This document shows, piece by piece, positions 7,251 to 13,193 of a stretch of 13,193 bases of DNA (its first letter is position 1; every line of letters starts with the position of its first letter). The DNA is from Chloroflexota bacterium. Its GTDB lineage: Bacteria; Chloroflexota; Anaerolineae; UBA1429. Both the position numbers and the translations under genes were made by a program. The notes under the pieces are model-generated. The model had not been told where the DNA came from, did no database searches, and saw only the letters and a program-made list of their open reading frames with translations. The DNA lies in the NCBI GenBank assembly GCA_012513595.1, contig JAAZBY010000694.1, forward strand, positions 1 through 13,193, read 5' to 3'.

Positions 7251-8296
7251 GCGCCCTTCTCCTGAAGATAGCGATGGCAGGCGGCGGCGGCCACCTTGGC
7301 GTGCGCCACCGACTCGGCGATGGAGCGCGGCGCGACGCAGGCGCCGGCCGCAAAGATCCCCTCGCCGATGGTGCTCACGCCGTCCTCACGGGTGGCAAAG
7401 AACCCAAAGCGATCGCGGTTGATGCCCGCAAGCCCGGCCACCGCCTCCGCGTCATCCCGCGGCTGCATACCGGTCGAGAGCACCACCAGGTCAAACTCGT
7501 CCTGCCCCATCTGCCCTGCCAGGATGTCGTCATAGAGGAACTGCGCACGCTGCGGATCTTCGGGCGAGCGGCGCACTACGGCCGGCAGCCCGGCCACAAT
7601 CCGGATCCCCTCGGAGCCGACGGCGCTCCAGGTCGCGCGAAAGTCCCGCCCGGAGGTCTGGATGTCCATCTTGAACACGGTGATATCGACCTGCGGCACC
7701 CGCGACTTGAGCACGCGGGCCAGCCGCAAGGCGTACCGGCAGCACACCTGTGAGCAGTAACCGCGCCCGGCGTGTTCGTCGCGCGACCCCACGCACTGCA
7801 CAAAGGCCACCCGCTTCAGCGCGGGGCCATCGTAGGTGGCCTGCCCTTCGACCTTCAGGCGGCGCTCCAGTTCCTCACCGCTGATCACGGCGGGGAGGAT
7901 GCCGTAGCCGTAGGGCCCCTTGGTGCGCGCGTCGACGTGGTCAAAGCCGGTAGCCAGAACGAGGGCCGAACAGGGGATGGTCACGGAGCCGGCCGGGGAG
8001 AGCAGCGTGGCCGTCAGCACTCCGTCGGCGCGGGAGAGGTCCTGAAGGTGCGTACCGGTGCGCATATCGAGCCCGGCCTGGTGCCCGGCGGCTTCCAGCG
8101 CGTCCGCCAGCAGGCAGGCGCCGCACAGCTGGCAAACGCCGTTGATGGCCTTGCAGCAGACCGTGTTGGCCTGGCCGCCAAGCAGTTGCTCCCGCTCTAC
8201 CAGGGTCACCGCGTGGCCCCGCTGGGCGAGGCTCACCGCGGCCGTCAGCCCGGCCACCCCACCGCCAACCACCAGGACGCGCTGCGTCATGTGCAT
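7247..8296 (-). CDS. hdrA: HdrA/QmoA-like FAD protein, first gene of the operon
   Basis: A 349-residue HdrA-core flavoprotein without ferredoxin domains. FAD motif GGGVAG is at 11-16 with an acidic E34 ending the second strand and LLGGQ after it. Next come a Cys-rich stretch C47, C48, C55, C58, C61, then FVQCVGSRD (C167) and YCSQVCC (C180, C184, C185), the HdrA hallmark, and a C-terminal GIFAAGAC FAD-closing motif. Size and lack of Fe-S ferredoxin motifs are like QmoA. With the next gene, which has two [4Fe-4S] motifs but no hallmark cysteines, it could act as one split HdrA. I place the start at ATG 8296 (AAGGG 7 bases upstream); ATG 8290 two codons later is equally possible. The stop overlaps the next start as ATGA. 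Confidence 0.85.
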   Translation of the reverse strand: MHMTQRVLVVGGGVAGLTAAVSLAQRGHAVTLVEREQLLGGQANTVCCKAINGVCQLCGACLLADALEAAGHQAGLDMRTGTHLQDLSRADGVLTATLLSPAGSVTIPCSALVLATGFDHVDARTKGPYGYGILPAVISGEELERRLKVEGQATYDGPALKRVAFVQCVGSRDEHAGRGYCSQVCCRYALRLARVLKSRVPQVDITVFKMDIQTSGRDFRATWSAVGSEGIRIVAGLPAVVRRSPEDPQRAQFLYDDILAGQMGQDEFDLVVLSTGMQPRDDAEAVAGLAGINRDRFGFFATREDGVSTIGEGIFAAGACVAPRSIAESVAHAKVAAAACHRYLQEKGA

Positions 8297-8327
8297 GGGC
8301 CCACCCTTGCTGTCAGGAACATCGGCC

Positions 8328-8368
8328 CGCCTGGGACCCGGTGAAGACCCACCGTCCGATCCCAGGCG
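8328..8368 (-). other. Nested stem-loop in the hdr/met operon leader
   Basis: A perfect 9-bp outer stem (8328-8336 with 8360-8368) encloses an internal loop and a 5-bp inner stem (8339-8343 with 8350-8354) closed by a 6-base loop. It lies between the predicted transcription start near 8406 and the hdrA start at 8296. There is no T-run after it, so it is not a simple terminator. I do not recognise a known riboswitch. It may be a protein- or ligand-sensing leader or an mRNA-stabilising structure. Confidence 0.5.
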
Positions 8369-8412
8369 CGGCGACGCTGCGAACACCCGGTATACCAGAG
8401 CAGTCGTATCCG

Positions 8413-8440
8413 ATTATACCGCGAAACGGTCGCCCGTCAA
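8413..8440 (-). promoter_or_regulatory. Sigma-70 type promoter of the hdr/met operon
   Basis: On the minus strand, TTGACG (8435-8440) is followed after exactly 16 bases by the consensus -10 TATAAT (8413-8418), giving a start near 8406 and a leader of about 110 bases. This is the closest match to consensus in the window. It is placed to drive the seven-gene operon that begins at 8296. A palindrome GGTATACC (8389-8396) lies about 10 bases into the transcript. Confidence 0.8.
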
Positions 8441-8460
8441 CCCTTTCCGTCCGTTTCGCG
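8420..8460. promoter_or_regulatory. Perfect 10-bp inverted repeat flanking the -35 box (probable operator)
   Basis: CGCGAAACGG (8420-8429) and its exact reverse complement CCGTTTCGCG (8451-8460) are separated by 21 bases. Their centres are 31 bases apart, about three helical turns. The promoter-proximal arm lies in the -10/-35 spacer and the distal arm just upstream of -35. This geometry suits a dimeric regulator, most simply a repressor. No regulator gene is adjacent, so the factor is unknown. Confidence 0.55.
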
Positions 8461-8509
8461 CCCTGCCTTCCCTCCGGCAGGGCAATGTGGCCCGCTTTTG
8501 CGCCCTGCC
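8460..8509 (-). terminator. Alternative hairpins after recR (possible terminator without T-run)
   Basis: Three copies of an 8-base block lie here: GCCCTGCC at 8460-8467 and 8502-8509 and its complement GGCAGGGC at 8476-8483. The middle copy can pair with either neighbour (loop of 8 or of 18 bases), so the two stems exclude each other. The block begins immediately after the recR stop. No T-run follows, so intrinsic termination is uncertain; it may insulate recR from the next promoter. Confidence 0.4.
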
Positions 8510-9109
8510 CTACAGCGCCCGGCGCCCGGCCAGCGACTCTGCCAGCGTCACGCGGTCGGCATACTCCAGGTCACCGCCGCGGGGCAGCCCCAGGGCCAGC
8601 CGCGACACCTTGACCCCCAGCGGCCCCAACAGGCCGGCGAGGTACATGGCCGTGGCATCCCCCTCCAGGGTGGGGTTGGTGGCCACGATCACCTCCGTCA
8701 CGCCCCCGGGCTCGAGGCGCCGCACCAGCTCGCGGATGCGCAGCTCGTCGGGGCCGATGCGCTCCATCGGCGAGATATGGCCGTGCAGGACGTGATAGAG
8801 GCCCTTGTAGGCACCGGTGTTCTCGATCGCCAGGACGTCGAGCGGTTCCTCCACTACACAGATCTGCTCGCGATGGCGACCCTCATCGCTGCACAGAGCG
8901 CAGGGGTCCGACTCGCTGATGTTGCAGCAGACAGAGCAAAAGACGGTGCCGCTGTGCAGCTCCGCCAGTGCCTCGGAGAGGACGCGGGCATCCTCCTGCC
9001 CTGAGCGCAGCAGGTAATAGGTAAGCCGCGAGGCCGTCTTGGGCCCGATGCCGGGCAGACGGCTGAACGCCTCGATCAGCTTGCTGACCGGTCGCGGTGT
9101 AGCCGACAT
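8510..9109 (-). CDS. recR: Recombination mediator protein RecR
   Basis: A 199-residue DNA repair protein that works with RecO/RecF to load RecA on gapped DNA. The sequence shows the full RecR layout: N-terminal helix-hairpin-helix with LPGIGPKTASRL at 18-29, a C4 zinc finger with C58, C61, C70 and C73, and a Toprim domain with VVEEPLDVLAIENTG at 85-99 and ATNPTLEGDATAMYL further on. Length equals the usual bacterial RecR. It starts only 3 bases after the ebfC stop with no strong ribosome site of its own, so translation is probably coupled to ebfC. Third gene of the conserved dnaX-ebfC-recR cluster. Confidence 0.97.
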   Translation of the reverse strand: MSATPRPVSKLIEAFSRLPGIGPKTASRLTYYLLRSGQEDARVLSEALAELHSGTVFCSVCCNISESDPCALCSDEGRHREQICVVEEPLDVLAIENTGAYKGLYHVLHGHISPMERIGPDELRIRELVRRLEPGGVTEVIVATNPTLEGDATAMYLAGLLGPLGVKVSRLALGLPRGGDLEYADRVTLAESLAGRRAL

Positions 9110-9112
9110 ACT

Positions 9113-9463
9113 CTACAGCAGCCCGCCCAGGTCGGTCCCGCCGGCGAGAGGACCCAGCATCTGGGCAGCCAGCTGCTGCGACTTGTCCTGGGCCTCCTTG
9201 AAGGCGGCCAGGATCAGGTCCTGGAGCATCTCGACGTCATCCGGATCGACGACTTCGGGCTTGATGGTGATCGAACGGACCTCCTGCGCCCCGGTCATCT
9301 CGATCGTCACAGCGCCCCCGCCGGAGGCCGCCGTGACGGTGGCCTCGGCCAGGCTCTGCTGTGCCTCGGCCATCTGCTTCTGCAGGCGTTCCATCTGCGC
9401 CATTTTGTCGACGCGACCGCCCATCACGGGCGCCTTGAAGCGCTTCTTTCCCTTACTGGCCAC
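9113..9463 (-). CDS. ebfC: Nucleoid-associated protein EbfC/YbaB
   Basis: A 116-residue small dimeric DNA-binding protein of the YbaB/EbfC family, encoded as usual between dnaX and recR. The family core is clear: a heptad-like helix MERLQKQMAEAQQSLAE, a beta region GAVTIEMTGAQEVRSITI, then PEVVDPDDVEMLQDLILAAFKEA. I chose GTG at 9463 because GGAGGA sits 5 bases upstream; this overlaps dnaX by 11 bases. The result has a basic N-terminal extension of about 20 residues (ASKGKKRFKAPVMGGRVDK) compared with the E. coli protein. ATG codons at internal positions 14 or 21 would give a family-typical length but lack as good a ribosome site. Confidence 0.93.
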   Translation of the reverse strand: MASKGKKRFKAPVMGGRVDKMAQMERLQKQMAEAQQSLAEATVTAASGGGAVTIEMTGAQEVRSITIKPEVVDPDDVEMLQDLILAAFKEAQDKSQQLAAQMLGPLAGGTDLGGLL

Positions 9464-11312
9464 GGTCTTCCTCCGTATTGTCCGCATCGTTCACGCGTAC
9501 CCTGGTCACCCGGCCCCCCTGTCTGGTCAGTTCGACGACCGCGGGGTGGTTCAGCAGGCGCTCTTCAGCCGCCTTGCGCGGGCTACCAGCCTCAAAGATA
9601 TCTCCCGGGGGCTCCTGGCCCGGCCCATTGCGGCTCAGGCCGGCCCCCCGAGCCACGCTGCAGGTTACCGTGCAGGCCACCCCCAGCACGGCACTCAGCG
9701 CCTGCTCAACCACGAGGCGGCGCTTGTCCTCCGATAGCTTGCTCGAGTGGAACTCGGCCTCGCAGCCGAGCACCACGGTGGTGCCGTACACCTCGATCGG
9801 CTCGGCCGACTTGAGCAGCGCCTCCACCTGGCGCGAGTTGGAGCGGACGTGGATGAGCACCTTCTGCCAGTGCCCCCGTACCCAGTCCAGCGTCAGCGCG
9901 GGCACGTCCGCGGGCCTGTCGACGGCGGGGGCAGGCTCTGCGCGCTCGGGTTCGGCCGGCGTCGGCTCCTCTGCCGGGGCCGGCGACGCTTCCTGCACAA
10001 CAGGAGCGCGGCGGGGCGCCCGCGACCGGTGCGCCTGGGGGGTGGGGGGCGCTTCCCGCGCCGGCTGCTCGGCGACAGGGCTCGCAGCGGGCGGTGCCTC
10101 GGCCGGCGCAGCCACCGGTTCGGCCCGCGGAGCGGGCCCGGACGGCGCCGCAGCCGCCCCCGACGCGGCCGGCGCAGGCGCGGTGGCCGCGGCCGCCGGC
10201 TGGGCCGGCAGCGCGGCGGCCTCCGCGGGGAGGGCCGCCTCCACCAGGGCCAGCTCCAGCGGCAGCTCCGGCCGCACGGCGTAGCGCAATCCCTGGGTGG
10301 CCTCGTTGAAGAGGCGAATGGCCCGCACCACCAGCCCCAGCGAGTACCCCGGCAGCGCCGTCAACCCGCGCAGGTCCTCCACGACCTCGGGCCCCAGGGT
10401 GTCCAGCTCGGCTGCGCCGCCTACGGTGAGCAGCATCAGCGCCCGCAGATACTCGAGCAGGTCCGCCACGAACTGGCGCGGCTCGGCCCCGCCGTCAAGG
10501 GCTTGGCTGATGGCCCGCAGCCCGCTGGGGACGTCACCGGTCAGGAGCGCCCGCACGATGTCGGCCACCAGCGCCGACGAAGCGGTGCCCAAGAGCCCCT
10601 GCACCTGCTCCAGGGTGATCTCGGTCGTTCCGTAGGCGCTCAGCTGGTCGAGGAGGCTTTCCGCGTCGCGGAAGCTGCCCGTAGCCCGCCGGGCGATGAA
10701 CTCCAGCGCCTCGGGCTGGACGGCCAGGCCCTCGCGCTCACAGATGGTGCGCAGTTTGGCGAGAATGGTATCCAGCGCGCCGCGCCGGAAGTCGAACCGC
10801 TGGCAGCGCGAAAGCACGGTATCGGGGAGGCGGTGCGGCTCGGTGGTGCACATGATGAACACCACGTGCGCCGGGGGCTCCTCCAACGTCTTGAGCAGGG
10901 CGTTAAAGGCCTCCCGCGTGAGCATGTGCACTTCGTCGATGACGTAGACCTTGTAGCGGCACTCGCTCGGGGAAAAGTTGACCCGTTCGCGCAGGTCGCG
11001 AATCTCATCGACGCCCCGGTTGGAGGCGCCGTCGATCTCCACCAGGTCCAGCGAACGCCCCTCCGTCAGGCTCACGCAGATGTGGCAGCGGTTGCAGGGG
11101 GGCTCGTCCACCCCGCCGACGCAGTTGATGGCCTTGGCCAGGATGCGCGCCGTCGAGGTCTTGCCCGTACCGCGCAGGCCGGTGAACAGGTAGGCGTGGC
11201 CGATGCGTCCCGCACGGATCTGGTTCTGGAGCGTGGTCGTGATGTGCTCCTGACCGAGGATGTCGGCAAAGGTCTGTCCGCGCCATTTGTTGTACAGAGC
11301 AAGAGTGGCCAT
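9453..11312 (-). CDS. dnaX: DNA polymerase III subunit tau/gamma
   Basis: A 619-residue clamp-loader ATPase of the replicative polymerase. Motifs in order: Walker A GLRGTGKTS at 45-53, zinc-binding C64, C73, C76 and C79, Walker B VIDEVHML at 124-131, and sensor-1/SRC motif TVLSRCQRFDF at 165-175. AAA+ domain III follows, then an Ala/Pro-rich linker of roughly 100 residues (about 372-468) and a conserved C-terminal segment beginning LTLDWVRGHW. The start is ATG 11312, where MATLALYNKWRGQTF matches the family N-terminus; the open frame extends 33 codons further upstream but that part has no family similarity. The ribosome site is weak. I saw no A-rich slippery heptamer, so a frameshifted gamma product is not apparent. 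Confidence 0.97.
   Translation of the reverse strand: MATLALYNKWRGQTFADILGQEHITTTLQNQIRAGRIGHAYLFTGLRGTGKTSTARILAKAINCVGGVDEPPCNRCHICVSLTEGRSLDLVEIDGASNRGVDEIRDLRERVNFSPSECRYKVYVIDEVHMLTREAFNALLKTLEEPPAHVVFIMCTTEPHRLPDTVLSRCQRFDFRRGALDTILAKLRTICEREGLAVQPEALEFIARRATGSFRDAESLLDQLSAYGTTEITLEQVQGLLGTASSALVADIVRALLTGDVPSGLRAISQALDGGAEPRQFVADLLEYLRALMLLTVGGAAELDTLGPEVVEDLRGLTALPGYSLGLVVRAIRLFNEATQGLRYAVRPELPLELALVEAALPAEAAALPAQPAAAATAPAPAASGAAAAPSGPAPRAEPVAAPAEAPPAASPVAEQPAREAPPTPQAHRSRAPRRAPVVQEASPAPAEEPTPAEPERAEPAPAVDRPADVPALTLDWVRGHWQKVLIHVRSNSRQVEALLKSAEPIEVYGTTVVLGCEAEFHSSKLSEDKRRLVVEQALSAVLGVACTVTCSVARGAGLSRNGPGQEPPGDIFEAGSPRKAAEERLLNHPAVVELTRQGGRVTRVRVNDADNTEEDRGQ
9469..9474 (-). promoter_or_regulatory. 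Strong ribosome binding site of ebfC, fixing its GTG start
   Basis: GGAGGA on the minus strand, 5 bases before the GTG at 9463 and inside the 3' end of dnaX. It decides the ebfC start against the ATG at 9487 upstream and the internal ATGs. Confidence 0.8.
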
Positions 11313-11382
11313 GGCCCCGCTGTGTCCCAGGTTGGAGGGCGGCGCGCGCCCGAGGGGGGCCGCGCCGCGATGCACTGTGGCC

Positions 11383-11411
11383 AGTGTATCATCAGCAGAG
11401 CCGTACGGCAA
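11383..11411 (-). promoter_or_regulatory. Probable dnaX promoter
   Basis: On the minus strand, TTGCCG (11406-11411), a 17-base spacer and TACACT (11383-11388), with an extended -10 TG one base before it. Each box matches consensus in four of six positions. It would start transcription near 11376, about 64 bases before the dnaX ATG. The rest of the 167-base gap (11313-11479) is GC-rich with no gene. Confidence 0.5.
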
Positions 11412-11421
11412 ACGTTCCGAG

Positions 11422-11436
11422 GCCCTCCTGGAGGGC
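11422..11436 (-). terminator. Weak hairpin downstream of the ada-like gene
   Basis: GCCCTC (11422-11427) and GAGGGC (11431-11436) form a 6-bp stem with a 3-base loop, about 45 bases past the stop of the ada-like gene. No T-run follows. It could be a poor terminator or chance pairing. Confidence 0.25.
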
Positions 11437-11479
11437 GCGCGCCGTCGAACGCGGGAGTGTCCTGCTGCCCCCGGGCCGC

Positions 11480-12373
11480 TCAGCCCCTGAACGATGCGGG
11501 GGCCGCGCCCTCTTCGTCAGCAGCAGAGAGCTCGCACCCCAGGAGGGCCCTCTTGCGGGTCAGGCCGTAGCGGTAGCCACCCAGAGACCCGTTCTTGCGG
11601 ATCACCCGGTGGCAGGGCACCAGCACCGGGATCGGGTTACCCCCCACCGCGTTGCCGACCGCCCGGACGCTCGCCGGCATGCCGATGGCCACGGCCACAT
11701 CCTGGTAGGTCACCACCGAGCCGCAGGGAATACGCAGTAGCGCCTGCCACACCTGGATCTGAAAGTTGGTGCCGCTCAGTGCGAGCACCACCGGCGCCCC
11801 CGCCGCGGCGTGCGGGAGGAAGACCCTCTCGGCGGTACGGCGTGTCCCCTCCGGATCCGGGAGGAGGAGCGCCTGCGGCCAGCGCGACCGCAGCTGTCCC
11901 AGCGCCTCGTCTGGCCCGAGCCCGTCGAGAAACGACAGACCCACGATGCCCCGTGCGCTGGTCGCCAGGAGGCACTCGCCAAAGGGCGTCGGCTGGAACC
12001 CGTAGCGGATGGTGAGCCCGCGGCCGCGCGCTCGGTACTCACCGGGGGTAACGGCCTCGCAGTGCACAAAGAGGTCGTGTAGCCGGCCCGGGCCTGACAG
12101 CCCGCTATCGTAGCTAGCCTCGAGCAGCGGGGCACGGCGCTCGAGCAGTTCCTTGGCGCGCAGCAGGGTGAGGTGTTGCAGGAAGCGCTTGGGGCTGATC
12201 CCCACCCAGCGGCTGAACACCCGCTGAAAGTGGTACGCGCTCAGCCCCACCTCCGCGGCCACGCGGGCCAGGGTGGGCTGCTCGCGGTAGTGATCTTCGA
12301 GATAGCGGATGGCCAGTTCGACCCGGCGATAGTCCTCGGCCAGGTCCTCGAGCGTGACGGGCACGGCCTGCAT
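11480..12373 (-). CDS. ada: AraC-type regulator fused to O6-alkylguanine-DNA alkyltransferase (Ada lacking N-terminal domain)
   Basis: A 297-residue DNA repair protein with a regulatory half. Residues about 15-110 form a two-helix-turn-helix AraC domain (LARVAAEVGLSAYHFQRVF at 35-53, ISPKRFLQH from 59). Residues about 125-285 form an Ogt-type methyltransferase with the suicide cysteine C254 in VPCHRVIRKNGSLGGYRYG, which takes alkyl groups from O6-alkylguanine. The N-terminal zinc domain of E. coli Ada, which accepts methyl from phosphotriesters and switches on transcription, is absent. The start is ATG 12373 with GGAGG 7 bases upstream; an upstream in-frame ATG at 12442 precedes the predicted -10 box and is rejected. 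Any autoregulatory signal would have to come from C254 or another route; that is inference. Confidence 0.92.
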   Translation of the reverse strand: MQAVPVTLEDLAEDYRRVELAIRYLEDHYREQPTLARVAAEVGLSAYHFQRVFSRWVGISPKRFLQHLTLLRAKELLERRAPLLEASYDSGLSGPGRLHDLFVHCEAVTPGEYRARGRGLTIRYGFQPTPFGECLLATSARGIVGLSFLDGLGPDEALGQLRSRWPQALLLPDPEGTRRTAERVFLPHAAAGAPVVLALSGTNFQIQVWQALLRIPCGSVVTYQDVAVAIGMPASVRAVGNAVGGNPIPVLVPCHRVIRKNGSLGGYRYGLTRKRALLGCELSAADEEGAAPASFRG

Positions 12374-12412
12374 GGCGCGTCCTCCCTCGGGCGTAGACGG
12401 TGCTCTCCTGGC

Positions 12413-12418
12413 AGTATA
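12413..12418 (-). promoter_or_regulatory. Probable -10 box of the ada-like gene
   Basis: TATACT on the minus strand, five of six matches to TATAAT, about 40 bases before the start codon. No good -35 is present; the spacer is a GC palindrome (12419-12434). A promoter lacking a -35 fits activator dependence, as in AraC-regulated genes. Confidence 0.5.
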
Positions 12419-12449
12419 GGGCCCCGCCGGGCCCGCAGCCACCCGATTC

Positions 12450-12479
12450 TTGCGCAGCGCGCCCCGCCGTCCTGCGCAA
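12450..12479. promoter_or_regulatory. 8-bp inverted repeat upstream of the ada-like promoter (possible operator)
   Basis: TTGCGCAG (12450-12457) and CTGCGCAA (12472-12479) are exact inverted repeats with 14 bases between and centres 22 bases apart, two helical turns. They lie about 44-73 bases upstream of the predicted transcription start, where activators bind. It does not resemble the E. coli Ada box. The right arm overlaps the T-run of the glnS terminator. Confidence 0.4.
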
Positions 12480-12511
12480 AAGACACTCGCGGAGGACCAA
12501 GTCCCCCGCGA
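12476..12511 (-). terminator. Intrinsic terminator of glnS
   Basis: An 11-bp stem with one G-U pair (12501-12511 with 12487-12497) and a 3-base loop is followed on the minus strand by a T-rich stretch ending TCTTTT. It starts about 27 bases after the glnS stop. Confidence 0.75.
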
Positions 12512-12538
12512 ATGCTAACCGCGTGGATGCGGTGCGGG

Positions 12539-13193
12539 CTACTGCCCCTTGGCCTGGATCTTGGCCCAGGTGTCACGCAGGGGCACCGTCTCGTTGAACA
12601 CCAGGCCGTCCGCCGTCGTGTCGGGGTCGACGCAAAAGTAGCCCTGCCGCTCGAACTGGCAGGTATAGCCGGCCTCTTTGCCCTCCAGCGAGGGCTCCAC
12701 CTTGCAGCCGGTGAGCACCTCCAGCGAGTGGGGGTTCAGGTTGGCGATGAACTCCTGCCCCTCCGGCACGTCGAAGGGGTCCTCCTTGAGGAAAAGCCGG
12801 TCGTAGAGGCGCACCTCAGCGTCCAGGGCGTGCGCCGCCGAGACCCAGTGCAGCGTGGCGCGCACCTTGCGGCCATCGGGAGCGTCTCCGCCACGGGTGG
12901 CGGGGTCATAGGTGCAGCGTAGCTCGACGACTTCCCCCGCATCGTTCTTGACGACCCCGGTGCAGGTAACAAAGTACCCGTAGCGCAGGCGTACCTCCCG
13001 CCCCGGCGCCAGGCGGAAGAACTTGTGCGGCGGGTGCTCCATAAAGTCCTCCTGCTCGATGTACAGAACTCGAGAGAAGGGCACCTGCCGCGTGCCGGCC
13101 TCGGGGTCCTCGGGGTTGTTGACCGCCTCCAGCCACTCGACCTGCCCCTCCGGGTAGTTCTCGATGACGACCTTGAGCGGGCGCAGCACACCC
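12539..13193 (-). CDS. glnS: Glutaminyl-tRNA synthetase, C-terminal part (5' end off window)
   Basis: Charges tRNA-Gln with glutamine in the cytoplasm. About 217 residues are present, equivalent to the anticodon-binding beta-barrel domains of the roughly 550-residue E. coli enzyme; the catalytic domain lies beyond the window edge. Recognisable segments are LKVVIENY near the edge, [54 protein letters not shown] and the terminal [13 protein letters not shown]. The frame continues through the edge; the GTG at 13189 is an internal Val codon, not the start. It ends with TAG and an intrinsic terminator. A bacterial glnS means this organism charges tRNA-Gln directly, though an amidotransferase route elsewhere cannot be excluded. 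Confidence 0.95.
   Translation of the reverse strand, partial: GVLRPLKVVIENYPEGQVEWLEAVNNPEDPEAGTRQVPFSRVLYIEQEDFMEHPPHKFFRLAPGREVRLRYGYFVTCTGVVKNDAGEVVELRCTYDPATRGGDAPDGRKVRATLHWVSAAHALDAEVRLYDRLFLKEDPFDVPEGQEFIANLNPHSLEVLTGCKVEPSLEGKEAGYTCQFERQGYFCVDPDTTADGLVFNETVPLRDTWAKIQAKGQ

Noticed and set aside
8297..8412. THF or other known riboswitch in the operon leader
   Set aside because: The nested stem-loop is real, but no known riboswitch core could be matched by eye; a covariance-model search would decide.
9905..10205. Ala/Pro-rich repetitive stretch in dnaX as a tandem repeat
   Set aside because: It has no regular period; it is the flexible linker common in tau subunits of high-GC bacteria.
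9453..11312. Programmed frameshift site in dnaX for the gamma form
   Set aside because: No A-rich slippery heptamer followed by a stem-loop was seen in the minus-strand frame.
11313..11411. Upstream extension of DnaX to 11411
   Set aside because: Family similarity starts at MATLALYNKWRGQ, and the extension would cover the predicted promoter.
9747..11570. Long plus-strand open frame opposite dnaX
   Set aside because: Arg/Gly/Leu-rich composition, no domain recognised; dnaX on the other strand has every expected motif.
1..13193. CRISPR arrays, tRNA/rRNA genes, insertion sequences, attachment sites
   Set aside because: No regular direct repeats, no transposase or integrase coding sequence, and no tRNA-like or rRNA segments were found in the short intergenic gaps.

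Overview
This is a GC-rich bacterial window in which every gene I can support lies on the minus strand, so transcription runs from high to low coordinates. It has a housekeeping half (about 8510-13193) and an energy-metabolism half (1-8500). The Wood-Ljungdahl type MetV/MetF pair, the Hdr-type flavoproteins and the dnaX-ebfC-recR order suggest an anaerobe. The style resembles Chloroflexota (Anaerolineae) or a similar uncultured acetogen-like lineage, but this taxonomic guess is low confidence.

Housekeeping half, in order of transcription: the C-terminal part of glutaminyl-tRNA synthetase (glnS, cut by the window edge) ending at a good intrinsic terminator; an AraC-type regulator fused to an O6-methylguanine-DNA methyltransferase (Ada without its N-terminal metal domain); then the classic dnaX-ebfC-recR cluster (clamp loader, nucleoid protein, recombination repair).

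A 213-base gap (8297-8509) separates recR from the metabolic operon. It holds alternative hairpins just after recR, a near-consensus sigma-70 promoter (TTGACG, 16 bp, TATAAT), a perfect 10-bp inverted repeat around the -35 box, and a nested stem-loop in the leader RNA.

Metabolic half: seven tightly packed genes, three junctions with 4-base stop/start overlaps. They encode a QmoA/HdrA-type flavoprotein, a QmoB/HdrA-type protein with two [4Fe-4S] motifs and a degenerate dinucleotide site, a short divergent MvhD-like protein, MetV, MetF, HdrC, and a giant HdrA (at least 1147 residues, C-terminus off the window). In the giant, a complete GltD-type NAD(P)H oxidoreductase is inserted inside the HdrA iron-sulfur region and a second HdrA module follows. 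The set looks like a variant of the MetVF-HdrABC-MvhD methylenetetrahydrofolate reductase complex known from Moorella. Here the HdrA function is spread over three proteins, NAD(P)H input appears built in through GltD, and no HdrB is present in the window. I infer that these proteins form one complex linking NAD(P)H, ferredoxin or another carrier and methylene-THF reduction, possibly by flavin-based electron bifurcation.
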